The notes under the pieces were generated by a model. The model was not told the origin of the DNA. It did no database searches and saw nothing but the letters and a program-made list of their open reading frames with translations. A DNA stretch of 64,000 bases from Deferribacter abyssi (GTDB lineage Bacteria; Chrysiogenota; Deferribacteres; Deferribacterales; Deferribacteraceae), in assembly GCF_049472655.1 (NCBI RefSeq), contig NZ_JAQNCS010000007.1, positions 45,066-109,065 on the forward strand, read 5' to 3'. Made by a program: the position numbers and the translations under genes. Position 1 is the stretch's first letter, and each line of letters opens with the position of its first letter. This document shows positions 16,367 to 25,000 of this stretch, piece after piece.

Positions 16367-18827
16367 TCTTAACGAAAATTCCATTGAACAATTTGCCATA
16401 GAACTTCTTCAATCTCAAGGCTATGATTATGCCTTTGGTCCAGATATCGCGCCAGACGGAATAAATCCTGAAAGAAAATCTTTTGAAGATGTTATTTTAG
16501 AAAGCAGGTTAAAAAAGGCATTAAGAGTTATAAATCCTCATATCCCTGAATATGCAATAGATGATGCGATAAAGCAGGTAAAAAATCTTAACTTTCCTGA
16601 ACTGATTTCCAATAATGAAGCCTTTCACCGCATGCTTACAGAAGGAGTAAAGGTAAGTTATCAAAAAAATGGTGAAGAAAAAGGGGATTTTGTCTGGCTT
16701 GTTGATTTTAAAACCCCTGAAAACAACGATTTTTTAGTTGTAAATCAGTTTACTGTAATTGAAAACAATGTGAATAAACGGCCTGATGTTGTTCTTTTTA
16801 TAAATGGCCTACCCCTTGTTGTAATGGAGCTTAAAAATCCAGCAGATGAAAACGCAACGATAAAATCAGCATATAATCAGATTCAGACATATAAAAGAAC
16901 AATCCCTTCTCTATTTAATTATAATGAGATTTTGATTATTTCCGATGGGCTTGAAGCAAAAGAGGGAAGCCTATCTGCCGGATTTGACAGGTTTATGGCG
17001 TGGAAATCCATTGATTCTGTAGGGGCAATTCATGAATTGCCCCTACAATCGCAATTGGAAATTTTAATAAGGGGACTTTTAAATAAAAATACCCTTCTTG
17101 ATTACATTAGATTTTTCATTGTTTTTGATAAATCAAAAAAAGAGGATGAAAAGGGTCAGACTGTTATTCAGATAACAAAAAAGATAGCTGCATATCATCA
17201 ATATTACGCTGTAAATAAAGCGATTGAATCTACAATCAGGGCTATTGGACAAAATAAACAGGATGGTGTCTTAAGGGAATCCCCTGCCTCTTATGGCCTA
17301 CCTGACGTGAAAACGCAACCTGAGGGAGATAAAAAAGCAGGTGTAATCTGGCACACGCAGGGGTCAGGCAAGTCTTTATCAATGGTCTTTTATTCAGGAA
17401 AGATTATTCAGATTCTAAATAACCCAACGATTGTGGTAATTACAGACAGAAATGATCTTGATGACCAGCTTTTTGATACCTTTGCTGCATCCAAACAGCT
17501 TTTAAGACAGGAGCCAGTGCAGGCTGAAAGCAGAGAGCATTTAAAGACACTTTTAAAAGTTGCCTCCGGTGGTGTGGTTTTTACAACCATTCATAAATTT
17601 TGGCCTGATGAGGGAAATATATATGAAACACTCTCTGAAAGAGACAATATTATTGTTATTGTTGATGAAGCCCACAGAACTCAATATGGATTTAAGGCAA
17701 AGATTGATAAATACTCCGGAGAAATCTCTTACGGATTTGCAAAATATTTAAGGGACGCTTTGCCAAATGCAACCTACATTGCATTTACAGGAACTCCAAT
17801 TGAGAAAACAGATAGAAGTACTCCAGCTGTTTTTGGGAATTACATTGATATTTACGATATTTCTCATGCAGTTGAGGATGGGGTAACTGTTCCTATTTAT
17901 TATGAAAGCAGGCTTGTAAGTGTAGATATTGATGAGGAAGGTAAAAAGCTAATTGAGGAATTTGAAGAAGAACTAAATGAACAAGGTCTTTCTGAAACTG
18001 AAAAAGCAAAGACAAAATGGGCAAAATTAGAGGCTATTGTTGGAAGCAAAGAAAGAGTAGAGCAGATTGCAAAAGATATTGTAAATCATTTTGAGCAGAG
18101 ACTTGAAGTTATGGATGGCAAGGGAATGATTGTGGCAATGACAAGGAGAATTGCGGTTAAGTTATATAATGAAATAATAAAACTCCGGCCTGATTGGCAC
18201 AGTGATGAGCTAAAAAAGGGGAAAATAAAACTTGTAATGACTGTATCATCTTCAGATGAGCCTGAAATTGCAAAATTCTATCTAACAAAGGAGCAGAGAA
18301 GAACACTTGCCGATAGATTTAAAGACCCTGAGGATGAATTAAAATTAGTAATAGTTGTTGATATGTGGCTTACCGGCTTTGATGTGCCATGCCTTCACAC
18401 TATGTATATTGATAAACCAATGAAAGGACATACCTTAATGCAGGCAATTGCAAGGGTAAACAGAGTTTATAAGGATAAGACAGGTGGCCTTATTGTTGAT
18501 TATCTTGGAATTGCAGCAGATTTAAAGGAGGCGTTAAAGTTTTACGCTGATAGCGGCGGCAAAGGAGACCCTGCAAAATTGCAGGAAGAAGCTGTAAAGA
18601 TAATGCTTGAAAAGTTGGAAGTTGTTAGAGATATGTTTTTTGGATTTGACTATAAAAGGTATTTTTCAGCTGATACACAAGAAAAACTCTCAATTATCCT
18701 TGAAGCTGAGGATTTTATTCTTGGTCTCGAAAATGGCAAAAAGAGATTTATAGACGCTGTAACTGCTCTTTCAAAGGCATTTGCCATTGCAATCCCTCAT
18801 CCTGAAGCGCTTAAAATAAAAGAGTAA
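16359..18827 (+). CDS. hsdR: Type I restriction endonuclease HsdR, N-terminal part (split by a premature stop)
   Basis: About 822 residues of HsdR, the ATP-dependent translocase and nuclease subunit. The nuclease domain carries the PDDEXK core RPDVVLFINGLPLVVMELKNP (about residues 140-160). The SF2 motor has Walker A HTQGSGKS (about 330) and VDEAHRTQYG (about 430). The frame stops at TAA (18825-18827), but the same frame continues with VAFFQALKSRLIKF, so the stop replaces one codon inside the gene. ATG at 16359 starts MPNLNENSIEQFAIELL, the family N-terminus; an ATG at 16347 is also possible. A perfect 28-bp REP palindrome (17019-17046) is inserted in frame, read as VGAIHELPLQ. Restriction may be lost unless the stop is bypassed. 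Confidence 0.9.
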   Translation: MPNLNENSIEQFAIELLQSQGYDYAFGPDIAPDGINPERKSFEDVILESRLKKALRVINPHIPEYAIDDAIKQVKNLNFPELISNNEAFHRMLTEGVKVSYQKNGEEKGDFVWLVDFKTPENNDFLVVNQFTVIENNVNKRPDVVLFINGLPLVVMELKNPADENATIKSAYNQIQTYKRTIPSLFNYNEILIISDGLEAKEGSLSAGFDRFMAWKSIDSVGAIHELPLQSQLEILIRGLLNKNTLLDYIRFFIVFDKSKKEDEKGQTVIQITKKIAAYHQYYAVNKAIESTIRAIGQNKQDGVLRESPASYGLPDVKTQPEGDKKAGVIWHTQGSGKSLSMVFYSGKIIQILNNPTIVVITDRNDLDDQLFDTFAASKQLLRQEPVQAESREHLKTLLKVASGGVVFTTIHKFWPDEGNIYETLSERDNIIVIVDEAHRTQYGFKAKIDKYSGEISYGFAKYLRDALPNATYIAFTGTPIEKTDRSTPAVFGNYIDIYDISHAVEDGVTVPIYYESRLVSVDIDEEGKKLIEEFEEELNEQGLSETEKAKTKWAKLEAIVGSKERVEQIAKDIVNHFEQRLEVMDGKGMIVAMTRRIAVKLYNEIIKLRPDWHSDELKKGKIKLVMTVSSSDEPEIAKFYLTKEQRRTLADRFKDPEDELKLVIVVDMWLTGFDVPCLHTMYIDKPMKGHTLMQAIARVNRVYKDKTGGLIVDYLGIAADLKEALKFYADSGGKGDPAKLQEEAVKIMLEKLEVVRDMFFGFDYKRYFSADTQEKLSIILEAEDFILGLENGKKRFIDAVTALSKAFAIAIPHPEALKIKE
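17019..17046. repeat. Perfect 28-bp REP palindrome inside hsdR
   Basis: The arms GTAGGGGCAATTCA and TGAATTGCCCCTAC are exact reverse complements. Its length keeps the hsdR frame open and adds VGAIHELPLQ between the nuclease and motor domains. It shares the GTAGGGGC edge with the RAYT-linked repeats 1.3 kb upstream. Confidence 0.8.
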
Positions 18828-19550
18828 GTTGCTTTTTTTCAGGCATTAAAGTCAAGGCTTATAAAATTTGATAGCACTGGGAAAGGAAAATCTATAAATG
18901 AAATAGAAACAGCAATAAAGCAGGTTATAGATAAGGCAATTGTTTCAAGTGGTGTGGTTGATGTTTTTGATGCCGCAGGCATTAAAAAACCTGATATCTC
19001 AATTTTATCTGATGAGTTTCTTGAAGAAATTAAAGGAATGAAACATCAGAATATTGCCATTGAGGTTTTGAAAACATTAATTAATGGAGAGATAAAAAGT
19101 AGAATTAGAAAAAATTTTGTAAAAAGCAAATCATTGATTGAAACCTTAGAAGAATTGATTAGAAAGTATAACAATAAAATCTTAACAGCTACTCAGGTTA
19201 TTGAAGAACTAATATCCCTTGCAAAAGAAATTAAAGCAAGCGATAAAGAGCCTGAAGAGATGGGCCTTTCTGAATATGAATATGCCTTTTACTGTGCGGT
19301 TGCAGATAATGAAAGTGCAAGAGAGCTTATGGGGAAAGATAAGTTAAGAGAGCTGGCAGTTGTTCTTTATGATAGGGTAAAGAAAAATACATCAATTGAC
19401 TGGACAATAAGAGAAAGTGCAAGGGCAAGATTAAGGGTAATTGTAAAAAGAACCCTTCGGAAATACGGTTATCCCCCGGATATGCAGGCGCTTGCGACTG
19501 AGACGGTGCTAAAACAAGCAGAATTAATCGCCAATGAAATAGTAGCATGA
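18828..19550 (+). pseudogene. hsdR: HsdR C-terminal part downstream of the in-frame stop
   Basis: This is the same frame as the N-terminal part, open for 240 codons after the TAA. It reads VAFFQALKSRLIKFDSTGKGKSINEIETAIKQ and then the helical C-terminal domain ending VLKQAELIANEIVA. This domain normally docks HsdR onto the HsdM2S core. With it, total length is about 1063 residues, the usual size of HsdR, so nothing else is missing. An internal GTG/ATG start (first at 18954) could yield a separate 198-aa piece, but no good ribosome binding site is seen. Confidence 0.85.
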
Positions 19551-19801
19551 AGGTGTTTATAAATTTCGCTACAATTGATACAAGTTTTCAAACGTGTCAA
19601 TTATCACTAAAAATACTTTTACTCAAATTTGGTAGTATTGTTTGTTTTCCTGAAAATCCTTAGATTCTGTCAAACTTGGATAATAAATATTAAGCACTAA
19701 TATCAAATTATTTGTAATGCATAAATCTACTGTAACACTATCTGTGACACTAAACTCAAAGTCGCAAATTATGGAAACTTGTAACTTATTGATAACAAAA
19801 A

Positions 19802-19887
19802 TGCCCAAGGGGGGACTCGAACCCCCACGGGATATTACTCCCACAGGATCCTGAATCCTGCGTGTCTACCAATTCCACCACTTGGGC
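19802..19887 (-). tRNA. tRNA-Leu(CAG)
   Basis: The 86-nt class II cloverleaf has acceptor GCCCAAG/CTTGGGC, anticodon loop TTCAGGA giving CAG, a long variable arm (GGGAGTAATATCCC) and T-arm GGTTCGAGTCC. CCA is not encoded. It closes the right side of the R-M island. Confidence 0.95.
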
Positions 19888-20068
19888 AAAATAAATCTAT
19901 TGAAGTAACATAGGAAGTCGTTTAAGCTTTTTGCACTATTTTGTCAAGTGCAAAAAAACCTAAAATCCCTATATTTTTTGTTATGATCATTTAAAGAATG
20001 AAGCTTTTTAATTTAATGGTTCTAAAATGTTGCCACAGAAAAGTGGCAACTAAAATACTTAACTTGCT

Positions 20069-21832
20069 TCAATCCTTTGGGATACCTTCCTTATCCCATC
20101 CTCTCAAAGCATAATAATCTTGTAACAATTTATTGAATTCATCTTTTTTTAAAACTTTTCCACTTTCCAAAGGTTCTTCAAAAAGTCTATTAGGCAATTT
20201 ATCTAGAACAGAAATTTTATTAGGATTTTCCCTTATATTGAACTTTTTCGCTAATGAAATAATTTTATTTGCACGCTGTTTTAACTCTTCTACCGTAACA
20301 CTATCATCTCCATATAACATCTGCCAAAGCTTCAGAGTTTCATCCCAAAAATAAGTATCTCTGAAAAATCTGCATAAAATAAACGTATCAAAAATACAAA
20401 ACCTATCCTCCCAGTCAATAAGCAATTCGGCTTTACCCTCAATTACATCCGGATCTATTACGCCACTCAATTCTGCTTTATAAAATCCGCTTCTTAAATG
20501 ACATGCACCTCTGCAAGATATAGCATAACCAAGGGCTGTCCCCTTTAAAGCCCTAGGATCATATCCCGCTGGTTCAAGTCCTTTGTTATGAATAGCAAGA
20601 TTTTCTGCACCAAAATATTTTGCGGTATATTCTATTCCATGACTTAATATCTCTCCAATACCATCTCTGTAAACAATCTTTTCAATTAGCTCTATAACAT
20701 GGTTTACATTTCCATATTCATATTTCTCCTTTATCTTACCAATGGATGATAGCTCCATAGCAAAAGCAACAATGTTTCCTGCTGTAATTGTGTCAACACC
20801 CAACCTATCACATTTATCGTTAATATAAATAATATCCTCTATATCTCTAATACAACAAAGACCTCCAAATGCATAAAGAGTCTCATATTCTGGACCTTCT
20901 AAGACAATACCAGGATATTTACTATCAGCTTTAGTTTTGGTTAGATTACCACAAGAAATAAAACATGCTGGGCAAGCTTTTGGCACCACATCACAAATCT
21001 CTTTCTGTTTTTCAATTGTAATATTTTCAAAACCATCTAATTTTCCTTTATGCCAATATTTTGTAGGAAACGCTCCTACTTCATTTAATAAGGATACTCC
21101 CATAGCAGTACCAAACTCTTTGTATTTCAGTGAAATAGGGTCTTTTTTCCCTTTTTCACCAATAAATTTAAAAAATTTTTCCAATTCATCAGGAAATCCT
21201 ACATCTCTTTTAATATTTCCATAAAAAACAATCCCTTTTATTTTTTTGCTACCAAAAACAGCTCCAATACCTCCTCTACCAATACTTCTCCAATAATCAT
21301 TCTCCACTAAAGCAAACTTAACAAGATTTTCTCCAGCTGGTCCAATTACAATTGCACCAGCCCCTTTAACATTTACCCTTCTTTTCAGTTCATCTTCCGT
21401 AAAATAGGTATCCTTTCCCCACAAATCAGTAGCATCATGAAATTTCACTTCCTTATCAGAAATCTCAAGAAAAATAGGTTTATCACTTATTCCTTTTATT
21501 ACTATGGCGTCGTAACCTGTTCTAGAAATAGGTTTAGCAAGTTTACCACCTGCTGTACTGTCTACATAACAGTTGGTAAGAGGACTTTTAGTATAAACAC
21601 CAAAACGATAGCTCCCCCAAACTTTCTGATCAGCTGCCGGTCCAACATTAATTATCAGGTGATTATCCTCAGAAAAAGGATCCACACCTTCTGGATTCAA
21701 TTTATATAAAAGATATGTTCCTATCCCTTTACCACCACCATAAATATCCAACACACTATCAGGCAAATCCTTAATTTCATAACTTTTTGAATTCAAATTT
21801 ATATAAAGATACTTTTTATAAAATGGTAACAT
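20069..21832 (-). CDS. aor: Aldehyde:ferredoxin oxidoreductase (tungstopterin enzyme)
   Basis: A 587-aa AOR-family enzyme oxidising aldehydes to carboxylates with ferredoxin as acceptor, using a bis-pterin tungsten centre. The N-terminal domain includes GGGKGIGTYLL and GPAADQKVWGSYRFGV. The [4Fe-4S] ligands are in CPACFISC (about residue 295), with a fourth likely in DTFILCRFFRD. ISCRGACHL and the PAGYDPR loop match the pterin-binding region. GGGAGGTG precedes the ATG. It stands alone; no ferredoxin or pterin gene is adjacent. A TTAAAGATCTTTAA palindrome lies 57 bp upstream. The family call is secure; the substrate is not. Confidence 0.93.
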   Translation of the reverse strand: MLPFYKKYLYINLNSKSYEIKDLPDSVLDIYGGGKGIGTYLLYKLNPEGVDPFSEDNHLIINVGPAADQKVWGSYRFGVYTKSPLTNCYVDSTAGGKLAKPISRTGYDAIVIKGISDKPIFLEISDKEVKFHDATDLWGKDTYFTEDELKRRVNVKGAGAIVIGPAGENLVKFALVENDYWRSIGRGGIGAVFGSKKIKGIVFYGNIKRDVGFPDELEKFFKFIGEKGKKDPISLKYKEFGTAMGVSLLNEVGAFPTKYWHKGKLDGFENITIEKQKEICDVVPKACPACFISCGNLTKTKADSKYPGIVLEGPEYETLYAFGGLCCIRDIEDIIYINDKCDRLGVDTITAGNIVAFAMELSSIGKIKEKYEYGNVNHVIELIEKIVYRDGIGEILSHGIEYTAKYFGAENLAIHNKGLEPAGYDPRALKGTALGYAISCRGACHLRSGFYKAELSGVIDPDVIEGKAELLIDWEDRFCIFDTFILCRFFRDTYFWDETLKLWQMLYGDDSVTVEELKQRANKIISLAKKFNIRENPNKISVLDKLPNRLFEEPLESGKVLKKDEFNKLLQDYYALRGWDKEGIPKD

Positions 21833-21888
21833 CTCACACCTCCCAGTAAATTATAACATCATTTTATATCTGATTTCAACAGATCATT

Positions 21889-21902
21889 TTAAAGATCTTT
21901 AA
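21889..21902. promoter_or_regulatory. 14-bp palindrome upstream of the AOR gene
   Basis: TTAAAGATCTTTAA is a perfect palindrome flanked on both sides by further GATC-containing half-repeats. It sits 57 bp before the AOR start codon in a 218-bp intergenic region, so it may be an operator. Confidence 0.35.
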
Positions 21903-22026
21903 TAAGATCATATATATCAGAATAAACTTAATAACATGAGTATAAAAAACAATGATAAATAAAACGTACTTATGTTATCTCATTGAGATAAATCTATATT
22001 TACCATTAATTAACAAAACAATAAAT

Positions 22027-22046
22027 AAAGGGGCTATCGCCCCTTT
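22027..22046 (-). terminator. Rho-independent terminator after NAD-GDH
   Basis: AAAGGGGC-GATA-GCCCCTTT on the minus strand, followed by a T-rich tail, starts 4 nt after the glutamate dehydrogenase stop. Confidence 0.8.
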
Positions 22047-22050
22047 ATTA

Positions 22051-25000
22051 TTAATGTATTAAATTATAAAACATTTCCAATATAACATTAAATGGCACAA
22101 GGGTTGTAACTTTATTTTCCATAATATCATCTAGAAAACTATTATAATTTTCAAAAAATGTTTCTTCTTTTGCGTACAATGTCTTAATATAAGATTTATC
22201 CATACAACTTTTTTCAGTAAGTAACTTTTGAAGTAATTTTAAACGTTTAAGTAGATTTTCTCTATTGATTCTGTCCCATTCACTTGTAATAATAATCTCT
22301 TTAATAGCATTTTTCATTTCTAAAAATTTAAATGTTTCACCAACTTTAAAGTAACTGTTAATTGCAACATCTATATCATATCCCTTACTCACAACCAGTT
22401 CAAAAATATCGAAAGCAGGCTTAGAATATTTTATTCCAGCTATCTGCTTTGCTAAACTACCAGGAACTCCTCCATCTTTTAAAAACTCTCCATACTGTTT
22501 TATTAAATCTCTTACTTTACCTGTAACCTTTATCGGTATTCGTTCCATTATCTTCAGGAATAGTTCTTTATTATTAATGAGAGTATTAAAATTATCTTTA
22601 TTAATGAGCCATTGTACTCCTACCTTTAATGTCTTTTCTAATTCAATTAATGCTTTATATTGAGATTCAGCAGAGGCTTTATTATCTAAAGTAAAAATCC
22701 TTTCTCTAAGATTATTTATATCCAACAATTCTTCTATATACATATAATTACTGATCAAAGTTGAAAAATCCTGATTTGTATTTTTAAATAACTCTATAAA
22801 AAATGTTATACCAGTTTGGTTTACCACTTTATTAACAATAACTGTAGCTGCAATTTCTTTAGCCAGTTTGTGTTCAAACAGATGCTCCCCAAATCTCTTC
22901 TTCATATAATCTGGGTAATAACTCATATAATTCTTTCTAACTAAAGGATCTTTCATATCAATACTTTTCTCAATTTCGTTATATAAGAAGATTTTTACAT
23001 AGGAAAGAAGAACAGCAAGTTCTGGCCTCGTTACATTCCTTTTTTCTTTTATAAAGCTTATATTTTCAAGTTTAAAGTCAAGTAACCCCACCTCTTTTAG
23101 AAATCTAGCTGTTTCTTCAAAAAGAATCTGATTTGTCTTAGATCTAATCAAATCACAACTGACAGCAAGAGATTGCATATAATTATCTTTTAAAACAAGT
23201 TTTTCAACCTCTTTAGTCAAATCTAAAATAAGTTTATTTCTCTCTTTTACATCTTTTACTAGTTTTTTCTTGATAAACTGATCAAGTATAATCTTAAGAT
23301 TAACTTCATGGTCAGAAATATCCACACCACCAGAATTATCCAACGCATCAGTGTTTATCTTGCCACCCAAAATAGCATATTTTATACGCGCTTTTTGAGT
23401 TAAACCAAGGTTACCACCTTCACCAACCACCTTAACCTTTAAATCTTCTGCATTTATTCTCACATTATCATTAGCATGATCACCTACATCAGCATTTGCT
23501 TCTGATGAATCTTTCACATATGTACCTATTCCACCATTCCATAAAAGTTCAGCATCTAACTGTAATATCATCCTAATTAACTCTTCACCAGATACCTCAT
23601 CTTTTGTTGTTTTAAAAAGTTCTTTCATCTGCTTCGTTAATTTGATACTTTTTGCAGATCTATCAAAAATACCACCACCTTCTGAAATTATCTTATCGTT
23701 ATAATCTTTCCATGTAGATCGTGGTAGTTTAAATAGCCTCATCCTCTCAAGATAGCTTATATCTGCATCTGGATTTGGATCTACAAAAATATGTATATGG
23801 TTAAACGCTGCCAATAATCTTGTCTTTTTGGATAAAAGCATACCGTTTCCAAAAACATCACCTGACATATCTCCAATACCAACTGCGGTAAACTCCTCTT
23901 TTTGAATATCTTTTCCAAGCTCTCTAAAATGTCTTTTAACACATTCCCATGCACCTTTTGCCGTAATACCAATTTTTTTGTGATCATAACCTGTTTTGCC
24001 TCCAGAGGCAAAAGCATCACCTAACCAAAAGCCATACTCCATAGAGATCTCATTTGCAATATCACTAAATGTAGCAGTCCCTTTATCTGCAGCTACTACA
24101 AGATATGGATCTTTTTCATCGTAAACCACAACATTGTCAGGATGGACAACCTTTCTACCATGATAATTATCAGTGATATCAAGAAGTCCTTTGATAAACG
24201 TTTTGTATTGATTAACAACATGTTGTAAATCTTTGTGTTTATCTGAGAAACGTTTTTTTACAATAAAACCACCTTTAGAACCCACTGGAACAATCACTGC
24301 ATTTTTGACCATCTGCGTTTTCATAAGACCAAGTATTTCTGTCCTAAAATCATCAGGTCTATCACTAAATCTCAATCCTCCCCTAGCAACTTTTCCACCT
24401 CTCAAATGAACCCCTTCCATCTGAGGACTATGGACATATATCTCGTACATAGGTTTTGGATCAGGAATAAAATCTAATTTTCTGCTTGCAATCTTTATTG
24501 AGATATAGTCTCTTTCTGGCACTTTATAAAAATTTGTTCTCACTATTGCATCAATAAGTTTTAAAATTTTTCTAAATACAGAGTCCTCTACTAACGTTTG
24601 AACCTTATCAAGATTTTCCCAAACATCTCTTTTTATCCCTTCGTAACTCTTAACTTCTTTTGAAATATCAAATTTTTCTTCAAACAGTTTCACTATTTTC
24701 TTTGTAATATCAGGATACTTAAGCAACGCCAGATTTATAGTTGATCTACCTAGCCCAGTGTCTACTTGCACTATATAATTTCTTAATGTTCTTAAGATTT
24801 CTACTTCTCTGTAATTAAGTTGTTCTTTTAATAATAAACTGTTCAACTTATCATTTTCACATCTTTCTTTAACAACGGCTACTACCATTTCTGGCAATAT
24901 TTTACCAAAAGTATCCACAAACTTTTCTTTATCACCAACATCGTCCAACAAAATACTGCTTAAATACAATAAATCTTTCCCTTTTTTTACCTCATAGATT

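Noticed and set aside
18828..18953. A frameshift as the cause of the split hsdR
   Set aside because: Both parts are in the same frame; only a single TAA separates them, so it is a nonsense codon rather than an indel.
8855..19801. tRNA-flanked island as an integrase-type genomic island with att sites
   Set aside because: No integrase gene and no direct repeat of the tRNA-Lys or tRNA-Leu 3' end was seen at the opposite border, so mechanism and exact borders are not supported.
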